A stretch of 59,408 nt of DNA from NCBI GenBank assembly GCA_038210495.1, contig JBBQWR010000038.1, forward strand, positions 1 through 59,408, read 5' to 3'. Below the pieces are notes generated by a model. That model did not search any database. It was not told where the DNA came from and saw only the letters and a list, made by a program, of their open reading frames with translations. Positions 33,359 to 43,700 of this stretch are shown here, piece by piece (position 1 is the first letter of the stretch; each line of letters begins with the position of its first letter). The translations under genes were made by a program, and so were the position numbers. Source of the DNA: JBBQWR01 sp038210495. GTDB taxonomy: Bacteria; Planctomycetota; Planctomycetia; Pirellulales; DATAWG01.

Positions 33359-34681
33359 TCAATCGCCGCGAAGCTTGAGGCTGCGGCCGGTCAGCTTTTC
33401 GCGAACTTCGTTCAGACTGGTGACGCCGAAGTTTTTGCACTCCAGCAGATCGTCGCCCGTCCGCCGAACGAGCTCGCTGATCGTGTTGATTCCGAGCCGG
33501 ATCATGCACTTGCGCGCTCGCACCGAGAGATTCAGATCGGCGATCGGCCGTTCGAGCAACGCCTGTTCGTCGGGCGACATCGACTCGGGCTCGAACACCG
33601 GCTCCGGCTCGCGCTGCTCCGAAGCCATCTGACCAAGCTGCAAGCCCTTGGAGGTCATCATGTCTCGAATCTCGACGAGCGACGTCTCGCCGAAATTCTT
33701 GCTCGCCAGCAGATCGGCCTCGGTCGCCCGGGCCAAATCTCCCAGCGTCATGATCCCCATCTTTTGCAGGCAGTTGCGGCTCCGCACCGACAGTTCGAAA
33801 TCCGTGACCGGGATTCCGAGCACTTGGCTGAGCCGATCGCGGCGGCGCTGCGCGTCCTCGTCGTAGAACATGTTCCGCGAGGCTTGCACGTCTTTGACGA
33901 ACAGTCGAGCGCGGAGATGACTCGGGAACGAATCCAGCACGCGCTGAAAGCATTGCTGCGCCCGCTCATATTGCTGCCGGTCTTCGTAGAGCACGCCGAG
34001 ATTCACCAGGGCGCCCATGTGGGCCGGATACCGGGCGACGGATCGCTCGTATAGATCCAGCGCCGTGTCGTCGTTGCCGTGCCGGTCGTTGACCATCGCC
34101 AAGCCGAACAGGGCGCCGGGATGACGTCCATCGGCCTCGACAGCCCGTTCGTACAGAGCGATCACTTCGGCCGGGCTGCCTTGCAGATTGGCCACGGTGG
34201 CGCCCCGCTGGTAGAGATATTCGGCCGTTTGCTCGACTGCCCCGGAGAGCCGATCGAGCACCTCGAGAGCCTGCTGCGGACGACTGGAGTTCCGCAGAGC
34301 CTCGACCCGCGCCAGGGCGCAAATGTCGGCGTCGTAGCCGGCCTTGGCGGCCGAATTGTAGCTGTCGGTCGCCCCGTCGTATTGCTCGAGCGCGGCTTGA
34401 GCCTTGCCCAGATAAAATAGGGCCAACGCTCCGCCGTCCCCCGTCTTGAGCGTGTCGATCGCGTGGTGATAACGGCCGAGCAAATACTGGCAGACTCCCA
34501 GCCGAACCGTCGCGGCCGGACTGCGATCCTCGCTCATCTCAAGCTCGTTGACCGCCTCGCGCAGGGCGCGGTGGTTGGCGGAATCCTCGGCCAACGCATC
34601 GACGATCTGATGAATCTCTTGCGGGCCGAACGTGCCATTGGTCACGACAATCTGTTTCACATTCACGGCTATAAGCGGCAT
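33359..34681 (-). CDS. TPR protein with two RNA polymerase alpha-CTD domains
   Basis: 440 residues. Residues about 55-260 form TPR repeats (LFYLGKAQAALEQYDGA, ALVNLGVLYEDRQQYERA). Two helix-hairpin-helix domains like the RNA polymerase alpha C-terminal domain follow at about 291-348 (ELSVRSRNCLQKMGIMTLGD, KNFGETSLVEIRD) and 380-437 (NLSVRARKCMIRLGINTISE, KNFGVTSLNEVRE). The Arg equivalent to alpha R265, which contacts UP-element DNA, is kept in both (R300, R388), as is the GxxS segment. The first domain also keeps the N268 equivalent (N303). The alpha N-terminal assembly domain is absent, so this is not RpoA. It may bind DNA or activators through the CTDs and a partner through TPRs. No other gene in its operon. 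Confidence 0.85.
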   Translation of the reverse strand: MPLIAVNVKQIVVTNGTFGPQEIHQIVDALAEDSANHRALREAVNELEMSEDRSPAATVRLGVCQYLLGRYHHAIDTLKTGDGGALALFYLGKAQAALEQYDGATDSYNSAAKAGYDADICALARVEALRNSSRPQQALEVLDRLSGAVEQTAEYLYQRGATVANLQGSPAEVIALYERAVEADGRHPGALFGLAMVNDRHGNDDTALDLYERSVARYPAHMGALVNLGVLYEDRQQYERAQQCFQRVLDSFPSHLRARLFVKDVQASRNMFYDEDAQRRRDRLSQVLGIPVTDFELSVRSRNCLQKMGIMTLGDLARATEADLLASKNFGETSLVEIRDMMTSKGLQLGQMASEQREPEPVFEPESMSPDEQALLERPIADLNLSVRARKCMIRLGINTISELVRRTGDDLLECKNFGVTSLNEVREKLTGRSLKLRGD

Positions 34682-34764
34682 CGACGATAGTCTCCCTTAA
34701 GTCAACTGATGGACGGGCCGCTCGATAGAACCGCGGCGGTCAGAGAACCCGATCGTTCCAGAGG

Positions 34765-34838
34765 AGCCAGCGGTGGGAGTCGAACCCACAACCCCCGCAT
34801 TACGAATGCGGTGCTCTGCCAATTGAAGCTACGCTGGC
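34765..34838 (-). tRNA. tRNA-Thr(CGT)
   Basis: 74 nt. Acceptor stem GCCAGCG/CGCTGGC is perfect. The anticodon loop TTCGTAA, closed by the stem CCGCA/TGCGG, gives anticodon CGT (codon ACG). The T-loop GGTTCGACTCC is standard. CCA is not encoded; the discriminator is T. Confidence 0.92.
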
Positions 34839-34938
34839 ATTCTTCGTATTTCTCGTTATTTATCGCATTGTTTCGTCAAAATCTTTGACGTATCGCGCCG
34901 GCGGTTGACGCCGGATAGACGACCTTAACGCAAATGCC

Positions 34939-34990
34939 GACACCCGCGGTTGTCGCGACGGGTGTCAAAGACACCACCTCAACCGGAGGT
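34939..34990 (+). promoter_or_regulatory. Structured leader with competing hairpins before a small ORF
   Basis: GACACCCG (34939-34946) pairs with CGGGTGTC (34959-34966). The GGTGTC in that second arm (34961-34966) can instead pair with GACACC (34970-34975), so the two hairpins exclude each other. Immediately downstream ACCTC (34976-34980) pairs with GAGGT (34986-34990) and hides the Shine-Dalgarno GGAGG (34985-34989). Confidence 0.4.
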
Positions 34991-34998
34991 AGAGGCGA

Positions 34999-35229
34999 AT
35001 GGGAAAGTTTAATCAATCCGCTCTGCCCGGTAAAGTGGGTAATGTCAAACCGCCAAGCCATACCCGGACTTTCCATTATTTCCGCACGCCGCGGGTAGGT
35101 GCTGCGAAAAAATTCGCGGACGGCTTGTCTACTTTGGCAAGTGGCGCGACGTCGATGATGCGGCCCTATCCTCCAGCCTCAACCGGCGGCGCAAAGAAAA
35201 AACTTGTAAGCTCTTTGGCGCACGATTAA
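34999..35229 (+). CDS. Small basic hypothetical protein
   Basis: 76 residues, rich in Lys, Ser, Pro and Gly, with no membrane segment, signal peptide or known motif. The case for coding is the ATG at 34999 preceded by GGAGG at 9 bases spacing, and the structured leader that covers that site. Against it: the sequence has no recognised relative and a low-complexity feel. It is followed 64 bp later by the SUMF1-sialidase gene, so it could be a leader cistron of that operon. Confidence 0.35.
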   Translation: MGKFNQSALPGKVGNVKPPSHTRTFHYFRTPRVGAAKKFADGLSTLASGATSMMRPYPPASTGGAKKKLVSSLAHD

Positions 35230-35293
35230 ATTGACCGTCGAATCGCACTATCAAATTCGATTTTTCATCTCGATGCACCGACGAGAGAGGCCC

Positions 35294-37207
35294 ATGGCGC
35301 AGACGGCAGGCATCCTCGTAGTTCTCTGGGCAACTTCTCTAGCCGCGGCCGAATTGCCTTCGGGCCGTGAACACGTCAATTCGCTCGGCATAAAACTGGT
35401 TCGTATCGAGCCCGGCGAGTTTCTTATGGGCCAGGGCGATGCGCCACCCAAGACTCGTGAGGAATGGAATGACCGCGACTGGGATGAATCGCCCGCTCAC
35501 AAGGTAAAGATCACAAAACCTTGCTACCTGGGCGTCACAGAGGTCACCAACGCTCAGTTCGAGCAGTTCGATCCCGAACACAAAAAATTGCGTCACAAAC
35601 ACGGTGTCAGCTCCACCGATGACGAACCGGTCGTAATGGTTACCTGGCGGCAGGCGGTCGCTTTCTGCGATTGGCTCTCGAAAAAAGAGCATGCCGCGTA
35701 CCGCCTTCCCACCGAAGCCGAATGGGAATACGCCTGTCGCGCCGGAACGAAGACGCCTTACAACACCGGCGAAAAGCTCACCGCCAATCAAGCAAACTAT
35801 GGTGTCATGCCCGACGGCAGTCGGCGGGACCAGCCGGTCGCGGTCGGCAGCTTCCCACCCAACGCTTGGGGCCTCCACGACATGCATGGCAACGTGGCCG
35901 AGTGGTGCTCGGATTGGTTTGGCCCGTATGCGTCGGGGGAGCAGACCGATCCGGTGGGTCCGGCCGATGGTTGGGCACGGATAACGCGCGGCTGGAGCTA
36001 CCTGTCGGCGACTCACGATAAGGGGACAGTTCGCTATTGCCGCTCGGCGAACCGCTCGGGACACCTGCCTGAAGACGCCAATCGTGCCACGGGGTTTCGC
36101 GTGTTGCTCGGCGAATTACCGCAGACCAAGCCGCTGCCGGTCGCCGCGGTTCCACTTTACCAGCAAGATGTTCAACAGAAAGCGGCGCCAACGGAAGGCC
36201 CGAAGCCCAACGAACCATATTTCGAAGACATCACAAAAGACTTGAAAGTGCCAGAAGATGCTTGGGGGCCCATTTTCGGCGCCTGGAATCATTTTTCGGC
36301 AATCACGGTTTGTCCAAACGGCGATGTGCTGGCAGTTTGGTACACCTGCACGCAGGAGGAAGGGCGCGAGTGCGCTCAGGCGGCCACGCGGCTACGCGTT
36401 GGGCATGACAAGTGGGATGCGCCTTCATGGTTTTTTGGCGTACCCGATTGCAATACGCATGCTCCGGTACTGCTCTGCGACGGCAAGCGAATCTATCATT
36501 TTTTCACGCAGTCCTTGAATGGTTGGGATGATGCGGCCGACTGTCTGCGCACCTCCGACGACAGCGGAGCCACCTGGTCGAAGCCGCGAATCATCCTGAC
36601 TCGCGAGGATCCCCTGCGCATGAGCCAACCCTGCTCGGCGTTTGTGGCGAAGAACGGCAAGCTGGTGCTGGCCGTCGACGGCGACTTTGGCCATCGCGAC
36701 GAACGCGTGATGCTCAGCAGCGATCGCGGCCAATCGTGGAAGGTGGCGGAAGGCGACCTCCGCAAGGCTGCCGGCGACTACGCCATTCATCCCGCCGTGG
36801 TGCAGCGCGACGATGGGGCTATCCTAGCATTCCTCCGCGGCCCCAACCCGATGCTCGCATTCATTTCGCGAGACGAAGGCCAGTCGTGGGAGTCGCAGTC
36901 GACGCCGTTTCCCGGCATCTCCGTCGGTCAGAAGGCGGCCGCTCTGAAATTGGCTAGTGGCGCCTTGCTGCTCTGCAGCTTCGACGAGAAAAAGCAATTG
37001 TCGCGGGGGGGAACGTTCGCGGCACTGTCGCTCGACGACGGCCGGACCTGGTCGCACTTGCGAAACGTCGAAGGTCCGACCGGCTATATGTCGTTGGCGC
37101 AAGCGCCCAATGGCGTGATTTATTTGTTGGGTCCGAGCGGCAGCAGCATCCATTGTGTGGCGTTCAACGAGGCCTGGCTCAAGCAAGGCGCCGCGCTGCG
37201 GCGTTAA
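35294..37207 (+). CDS. Secreted SUMF1 (FGE-sulfatase fold)-sialidase fusion
   Basis: 637 residues from the ATG at 35294 (Shine-Dalgarno AGAGAGG), with a signal peptide to about residue 20. A SUMF1/FGE-type domain spans about 22-272: PGEFLMGQGD, YRLPTEAEWEYACRAGT, GLHDMHGNVAEWCSDW and CRSANRSG. FGE enzymes need two active-site Cys five residues apart; here only the Cys of CRSANR is present, so formylglycine synthesis is unlikely. Residues about 310-630 form a sialidase-type beta-propeller with four Asp-box motifs (SDDSGATW, SSDRGQSW, SRDEGQSW, SLDDGRTW). It is first in a run of four secreted genes and may bind or trim sialic-acid-like glycans. Confidence 0.82.
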   Translation: MAQTAGILVVLWATSLAAAELPSGREHVNSLGIKLVRIEPGEFLMGQGDAPPKTREEWNDRDWDESPAHKVKITKPCYLGVTEVTNAQFEQFDPEHKKLRHKHGVSSTDDEPVVMVTWRQAVAFCDWLSKKEHAAYRLPTEAEWEYACRAGTKTPYNTGEKLTANQANYGVMPDGSRRDQPVAVGSFPPNAWGLHDMHGNVAEWCSDWFGPYASGEQTDPVGPADGWARITRGWSYLSATHDKGTVRYCRSANRSGHLPEDANRATGFRVLLGELPQTKPLPVAAVPLYQQDVQQKAAPTEGPKPNEPYFEDITKDLKVPEDAWGPIFGAWNHFSAITVCPNGDVLAVWYTCTQEEGRECAQAATRLRVGHDKWDAPSWFFGVPDCNTHAPVLLCDGKRIYHFFTQSLNGWDDAADCLRTSDDSGATWSKPRIILTREDPLRMSQPCSAFVAKNGKLVLAVDGDFGHRDERVMLSSDRGQSWKVAEGDLRKAAGDYAIHPAVVQRDDGAILAFLRGPNPMLAFISRDEGQSWESQSTPFPGISVGQKAAALKLASGALLLCSFDEKKQLSRGGTFAALSLDDGRTWSHLRNVEGPTGYMSLAQAPNGVIYLLGPSGSSIHCVAFNEAWLKQGAALRR

Positions 37208-37236
37208 CACCCGTCAGACCATCACCAAGGCTAACC

Positions 37237-39351
37237 ATGACAAATTTCCTCGTCCGTCGCGCCCTCTTCGTGGTTTTGGCGCTGGGGATAATCACCGCCT
37301 CGCAAGCGGCCGACACCAGCCAGCCGTTCAAGATCCCCAAGGCCAACCTCCATGAACAAATCATCTGGGGCTCGACGTGCCAAGGAGCGAACGGCTATTT
37401 GCTGGGCTTTGGCGGGCAGGATCAAATCGCCGACGAGATTCCGCGAACCCGCGTGCAGGTCGAGGGAAAGTGGCAATCGCTCAGCGAGGAATTGCGGCGG
37501 AAGAGTCCGCTGAACAAGCAGCACGAACTGTGCCTCAGGCTGGCCACGCAGATCGGCCAAATGGCGTCGTTACGAAGAGCTGCCTTTTTTCGTGGGATGG
37601 CGGATGCACTAGTCAACACGGATTTGCAGGCCCGATTGCGGACGCTGGCGGGTACCAGCGATTCGTTAACTAAGAGTCTCGGCGAGCAGCAAAAACATTC
37701 GGACGACTACGCGCGCCAGCAGGCCAAGTATTCGGCCGGGATCCTCGGCAACGCTTCCACATTGGCTGAAAAGCTCGTCGCTCTCGACACCGCGGAGCAA
37801 TGCACAGCCGATGCTTGCGGGCTGGATACCAAGCTGCTGCGGATGATTGAACAGGCGGCTGAGTCTATCGATGCTGAGCCGCCGCCGCGATTTCTCAGCC
37901 CGCTGGTTTATGATTCTCAGTCGAAATTGTTCGTTCTCTTCGGCGGCGATCACGGCGATTATCTGACGAACGACCTTTGGCTTTTCGATCCCGCGCAGCG
38001 GAAGTGGGAACAACGCCATCCCGAGAAAGCACCATCGCCGCGTGGTGGGCATATTCTTTCTGCCCCGGGCAACGGCATGGTCAAGCTCACGGGCGGCTAC
38101 CAATACACGTCCAGCATGTCGTATTGCGGCGACCAGTACGAGCACATCAAGGGGGGGGAGTGGACGTACGATCTCGCGGCCAACGCCTGGACCGGAAAAG
38201 AAAATCAGGCAGCGCCGGAAGGCCGTGTGTATCGCACCGAGGAGTTCGATCCCGCGTTTTACCTGCGAGGACCGCAGGTCGATCCCCTGGCCACGCAACA
38301 AGACCTGAAAGGCATTCCCGCCAACTTCTGGGTCCAGCGACTGCCGCCGCATCAGCCCCAGATGATGCGCACTTGGGGACATGCGGTTCTCGATTCCGAC
38401 CACGATCAGATTCTCGTTTTTGGCGGCGGCCATTCCGCTCACGGCGGCAGCGACGTGCTGCACTACCATCTTGCCACCAACCGCTGGGAACTCCCCTTTC
38501 CCGTTGAGTTTCCGCTAGGGCAAACTTTTTCCAACACCGAGTATCCCGAAGGCTTCAATCTCAACCGCCGCCCCTGGGTGACTGGCCACACGTATCAGGG
38601 CTACCAGTACGATCCAGGCTCAAAGCAAATGTATTTCGTGGGCCGCGTCCACAACACGTACGTTTACGATCCTGCGCTCGGCGACTGGACGGGCCGCTTT
38701 CCCAAGCCAGAGCCAATGGTCTATGGCGATTGCTTTTACACGCTGCCGCTGGTGACGACGCGCCACGGCCTGATCTGTTGGACCGGCCGCGGCGGCATTT
38801 TTCAACTCGATGCCGCCGGGCAGAAGTGGCAAGAGATCATAAAATCGGGAATCGAGTTGCCAGGGGCGGTCGTCGACTCCTCGATGTTCGTGTACGACTC
38901 TCAACGCGACCGGCTATTGTTCTTCCGCGCCGAATACGGCCAGAAGTACGAGGGCGAGGTATACTCGCTCCAACTTCCCAACGGCGAAGTCAGCAAGCTC
39001 TCACCACCGAATGTCGCAGCGCTGGCTGCTTTGGAGAGGAAAGGAATCTCGAGCGCGATGTACGATCCTCAGCACGATCTCGTGCTTTTGGGCGCACTAT
39101 TGCCAGGCAAAGCAGCCGACATTCCGCGGACGCTGGCCTTCGACTGCGCGAAGAACGAATGGGTATCGCTAGCAATTGGCTTCAAGCTTGACAAGGAACA
39201 GCGGGCACTCCATCCCTATGGCCAGGGGCATTCGTGTGGACTGATGTACGACGCCAAGCGTCAACTGCTATGGGGCGTGGACACGCATGAACTGCGGGTC
39301 TTCGCTCTCCGCTTGGAACTGAATGACGCGGTGCGAAAGGCGCTGAAGTGA
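37237..39351 (+). CDS. Secreted Kelch-repeat beta-propeller protein
   Basis: 704 residues from the ATG at 37237 with a signal peptide ending near residue 24 (ITASQAADT). Helical sequence from about 60 to 200 is followed by Kelch-like blades: LFVLFGGDHGDYLTNDLWLF, ILVFGGGHSAHGGSDVLHYH, and MYFVGRVHNTYVYDP, each with a Gly pair and a following Tyr/Trp. The galactose-oxidase copper ligands are not evident, so it is probably a binding rather than an oxidising propeller. It starts 29 bp after the SUMF1-sialidase stop, so the two are very likely one transcript. Confidence 0.75.
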   Translation: MTNFLVRRALFVVLALGIITASQAADTSQPFKIPKANLHEQIIWGSTCQGANGYLLGFGGQDQIADEIPRTRVQVEGKWQSLSEELRRKSPLNKQHELCLRLATQIGQMASLRRAAFFRGMADALVNTDLQARLRTLAGTSDSLTKSLGEQQKHSDDYARQQAKYSAGILGNASTLAEKLVALDTAEQCTADACGLDTKLLRMIEQAAESIDAEPPPRFLSPLVYDSQSKLFVLFGGDHGDYLTNDLWLFDPAQRKWEQRHPEKAPSPRGGHILSAPGNGMVKLTGGYQYTSSMSYCGDQYEHIKGGEWTYDLAANAWTGKENQAAPEGRVYRTEEFDPAFYLRGPQVDPLATQQDLKGIPANFWVQRLPPHQPQMMRTWGHAVLDSDHDQILVFGGGHSAHGGSDVLHYHLATNRWELPFPVEFPLGQTFSNTEYPEGFNLNRRPWVTGHTYQGYQYDPGSKQMYFVGRVHNTYVYDPALGDWTGRFPKPEPMVYGDCFYTLPLVTTRHGLICWTGRGGIFQLDAAGQKWQEIIKSGIELPGAVVDSSMFVYDSQRDRLLFFRAEYGQKYEGEVYSLQLPNGEVSKLSPPNVAALAALERKGISSAMYDPQHDLVLLGALLPGKAADIPRTLAFDCAKNEWVSLAIGFKLDKEQRALHPYGQGHSCGLMYDAKRQLLWGVDTHELRVFALRLELNDAVRKALK

Positions 39352-39433
39352 ATTTGACTTGCATGATCCGCATCCCAACCACCTATCGCCCAGAAAGCGG
39401 CGCTCGACGATCTTTTGCGGCGAATCCATCACC

Positions 39434-40720
39434 ATGTGCAAACTCGCGTCAAAAACAATCCTCGCCACGGTATTGGCCCTTACGACTCGCGGCGCCATGG
39501 CGACCTCGCCGTCATTTGCCGACTTTGATCGGCGGGCAATAGCGGGCGAACATCTTAGCGTAATCTTTTTTGGCGCGTCGCTCACTTGGGGCGCGAATGC
39601 CACCGATCCGCTTCTGACGTCCTATCGCGCCGATGTGGCTCAGCGTCTGGAATCGCAATATCCGACCGCCCGCTTTACGTTCTGGGATGCTGCGATCGGT
39701 GGAACCGGTTCACAGTTGGGCGCGTTTCGCTTCGATCGCGACGTGCTGCGTCATCGGCCGGATCTCGTGTTTGTCGACTTCTCCGCGAACGATGGCATTT
39801 ACGACGCCACGCCCGAAACGCTCGCGTCGTACGAGGCGCTGGTTCGCCGCTGTATTGACGAGGCCCATGCGCCGGTCGTGCAGATGATCTTCCCATTTGG
39901 CTGGGATGTGAAGGGGGCGGATCTCGACAAGATGAAAAGACGCACCGCGCATCTTGAAATCGCGAAAGCCTATAAAACCGTCACCGGCGACGCGGTCGCG
40001 CTTGCGATCCAGCGAGTCCGAACCGGCGAAACAACGATCGAAAAGATCTGGCCGAACGACTACGTGCATCCGGGCAACGTTGGATACGACCTGTTTGCGG
40101 ATGCCGCGTGGATGGCGTTTCAAGATGGCGTGAAGCGCCGGATAATTTGCGCTTCGCCTGAAAAAATGTTATACGCGCCGACCTATCTGCACACGGCGAG
40201 GGCGCGGATTTCGACGCTCGGCAAATTGCCCTCTGGCTGGAAAGTGGGTTCGCCGAATCTCACCTCCGCGTTTTTCGATATGCTCATGTCCCGCTGGCTG
40301 GACGATGAAGTGATCGCCGCGAATCGCGAGGAAGAAACCGGCGCTGACGGAAAGAAAACGCTCCAGCCCCGCGAGGCCAGTCGGCTGGCCGTGAAATTCC
40401 GCGGAAGCATGATCTTGTTGTTCGGCGAAGGCACTCCCAAGTCTGGCAAGTACAGAGCCTACATCGACGGGAAACCGGCAATCTATATGCCCTTCGGCGC
40501 AAAGGAACCCATGCGTGAGTTCGACGCCGCGAATATCGCCGCCAAGGCCAACGGCAACGCGCACCACTACCAGGTCTTAGCCGAAGGCCTTGATCCGACG
40601 ATCGATCACAGCCTCGAAATCGAACCTAGATTCAACTCTGATATCGAGCAGGAATTACGTCTCGAGAGTATCTGCGTCGCTGGCGGCGACGCCAAAGTCT
40701 TTCCCATCGATCCCAAATGA
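39434..40720 (+). CDS. Secreted SGNH hydrolase with C-terminal extension
   Basis: 428 residues from the ATG at 39434 with a signal peptide ending near LALTTRGAMA. The SGNH domain spans about 30-235: FFGASLTWG (block I Ser), GGTGSQLGAFR (block II), DFSANDG (block III Asn) and NDYVHPGNVGY (block V Asp/His). The remaining 190 residues form a beta-rich domain that may bind carbohydrate. It probably removes acetyl or other ester groups from a polysaccharide. Its stop overlaps the next start by four bases (ATGA). Confidence 0.82.
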   Translation: MCKLASKTILATVLALTTRGAMATSPSFADFDRRAIAGEHLSVIFFGASLTWGANATDPLLTSYRADVAQRLESQYPTARFTFWDAAIGGTGSQLGAFRFDRDVLRHRPDLVFVDFSANDGIYDATPETLASYEALVRRCIDEAHAPVVQMIFPFGWDVKGADLDKMKRRTAHLEIAKAYKTVTGDAVALAIQRVRTGETTIEKIWPNDYVHPGNVGYDLFADAAWMAFQDGVKRRIICASPEKMLYAPTYLHTARARISTLGKLPSGWKVGSPNLTSAFFDMLMSRWLDDEVIAANREEETGADGKKTLQPREASRLAVKFRGSMILLFGEGTPKSGKYRAYIDGKPAIYMPFGAKEPMREFDAANIAAKANGNAHHYQVLAEGLDPTIDHSLEIEPRFNSDIEQELRLESICVAGGDAKVFPIDPK

Positions 40721-43700
40721 AATTTCTAACTGGGTTATTTTCGGCGACGTTGCTCTGTTGCGCTGTGAACAGCGCCGATGCGACCCCCACGGAAAACCTC
40801 GGCTTCCGGGTCCTGCCGGCGCTGGGCAAAGTCGTCGTCGACGGCAAGGCAGATGACTGGGACCTATCCGGCGGCATCTTCGCCTGTGACGACGTGGAGA
40901 CGCAACGGGGCTCGATGGGCGTTTGGATCCACGCCATGTACGACGCCAAGAATCTTTATGTCTTGGCGCACTTTCTCGATGAGACCCCGATGAACAATCC
41001 GGGCCAGACGATCGCCGACTACGGTTTTGCCGGGGATTCGTTGCAAATCCGCACGATTACGGGCGACGGCGGGCCGCAAGAGCGAGGACAACATTTCACG
41101 GCTTGGCACGGACGCGATGGGCGGGACGTGATCAAAGTCGAGCAGGGCAAGGATTTCAAGGAAGGGGTGATCGAGGACGCCAAGGCGAGTGACGGCGCCG
41201 CGCAGGCATTCGCCAAAGACGTCGACGGCAAAGGATACACGCAGGAGATTGCGATTCCCTGGAAATTACTGACGCGCGATGGACGGCCGCTTCAGGCCGG
41301 AGGCACATTTCGAATCACGTTCGAGCCCAATTTTACGGTCGGCGCCAAGGGACGGTTCTCAGTCAAAGATATCTTCAAACCCGGCATGACGCCCGATCGC
41401 GTCTTCACGTTTATGGCGAGCGCCTGCTGGGGCACGGCTACGCTCGCGGCTAAGGGGCAAGTGAATCCCGCACCCGTGCGACTGGCCGACGCGCGCGAGT
41501 TTCCGGTGCGGCTGGAGTCCGGCAAACCGGTCGTGAATTGGGACGGGCTCATCAAATCGAAAGAGCTAGTGGGCTCGAAGCCGATCGCGTTCGAAATGCC
41601 TTTTGACGGCTATATTTCACTGAATATCACCGGCCCAGCCGGCGACGTCGCGCGACAATTGCTCACCTGCGCGTTCTACTCGAAAGGCCCTCACACAGTG
41701 AAGTGGGACGGCCTGGGCACTTGGTCCTGGACGCGCCCCGGCGAGCCCGTCGGGGCGGGGGATTACCACTGGAGCGCGATCGCGCACGCGGGCCTGGGCC
41801 TGCGCCTGCGCGGCTGGGCCGACAACAGCGGCAAAGCGCCTTGGGATAGCGAAGATGGACGTGGAAACTGGGGTGGCGATCATGGTATTCCGTTCGCAGT
41901 CGCCACGGACGCGACGCAAGTTTATCTCGGCTGGAATGGGGCCGAAGCGGGCAAATCGCTGCTTGCCGTCGATCTCGATGGCAATGTGCTCTGGGGCAAC
42001 AATCGGGCCGGCATCTCGGGAGTCAAATCGCTGGCGGCGGACAACGGAGTGCTCTATGTGCTCGGCGGTAGCGCCGGCGCCGACGCGGACGGCGCCAATC
42101 TCTACAAACTGGAAACCAAGACCGGCAACTACCTCAAGTGGGACGGTTCCGAAGTTGCCGATCTCAAAATCGCTTCGCTGTGGCCGGCCGGCGCCGCGGC
42201 TAAACCCGAGAAGGCAGACGCCGTCTCGATCAAGGATGGACAAATCAATCTAGCTTTCGGCAAGGCAAACGTGACGCTCGTGGTAAACGCCCACGATGGC
42301 AAGCTCATCAAGACGACGCCGGGAGTCGCCGATCTGCGTCTGTTGTCCCAAGCGATCGCCAGCGACGGGACCGTCTGCACCTGGAAAGGGGAGCCGGACG
42401 ACCAAGTCGTCGTGACAAAAGACGGCAAGGTCGTTCAGACGATCGGACGCAAAGGGGGCCGCGCCCTGCTCGGGACCTGGGAAGAAGACGCCATGCGCTC
42501 GGTCGCGAATATGGCGGTCGACGCCGCCGGCAAACTCTGGGTCGCCGAGGCCGATCTCTCCCCGAAGCGAGTCAGCGTTTGGAACATCAAGACCGGCAAG
42601 CTTGTGAATGAGTTCTTCGGGTCCAGCGGGTATGGCGCGCTCGGCGGCGCGATCGATCCGCTCGATCCTAACGTCATGGTCGGACAAGGATGTGAGTGGC
42701 GGATCGACGCACAAACGGGGCGTCCCCATTGCCTGGGCGTGATCACGCGGGACGAGATGGCCAACTCTCGGTTTGCCGTCGGGTCCAACGGTCGACTGTA
42801 TCTTGCCGTCGCCAATCGCTGGGCATTCGAAACGGGAACCGTGCGAATCTTCGAGCGAATAGCGGATGCTCAGTACAAATTGCGATCCGTGTTTCGGTAC
42901 GATGGCAAACCGCCGGCTGCGAAGACGACGCTCTGGACCGACGCCAACGGTGACCAGCAGGAGCAGCCGGACGAAGTCACGACCGTCGACGGCGAGATTC
43001 GGTTTAGCGGCTGGTACATGAATCTGGGCCCCGATCTGACAATCACCGCCGGGGACAAGCAGTTCAAAGTTCTCGGGTTTACGTCCTGCGGCGCCCCGAA
43101 ATATGATCTCCGCAACCCGGTGAAGCTGCCCGCTGCCGGCCTTTCGTCGGCCGACGCGAAGCTGGTGCTCCAACCGGGATCGTATGGCGAGACGCACACG
43201 CTGCTGAATTGCTTCGACATCGCCAGCGGCAAGAAGCTCTGGAGTTATCCAGACAATTTCAACGGCGTGCATGGCTCGCACAATGCCTGCCCGCCCGCGC
43301 TGGGCATGATTCGGGGATCCTATGGGCCATGCGGCGTCGTGAAGCTGCCGGAACCGATCGGCAATCTTTTTGTCATTCCGACCAATGTCGGCGAGTGGCA
43401 CCTACTCACCGGCGATGGTTTTTATCTCAGCAGGCTCTTTGAAGGTGACCCGCTGAAAGTGAAGTGGCCGGAGCAAGCCGTGCCCGGCGCCGATATGACC
43501 CATTGCCCGCCGGGAATGGGGGGCGAAGATTTCGGTGGCAGCGTGACGCTTGGCAAGGATGGAAAGCTTTATCTGGAAGCCGGCAAGACGGGTTACTGGA
43601 ACCTGGAAGTCACGGGGCTCGAGACGGTCACAAGAATTCCCGGAGGCGTGCTAAAGGTCGACGCCCGCGACAATCAGGACGCCCGGCAGTTCCGCGAAGA

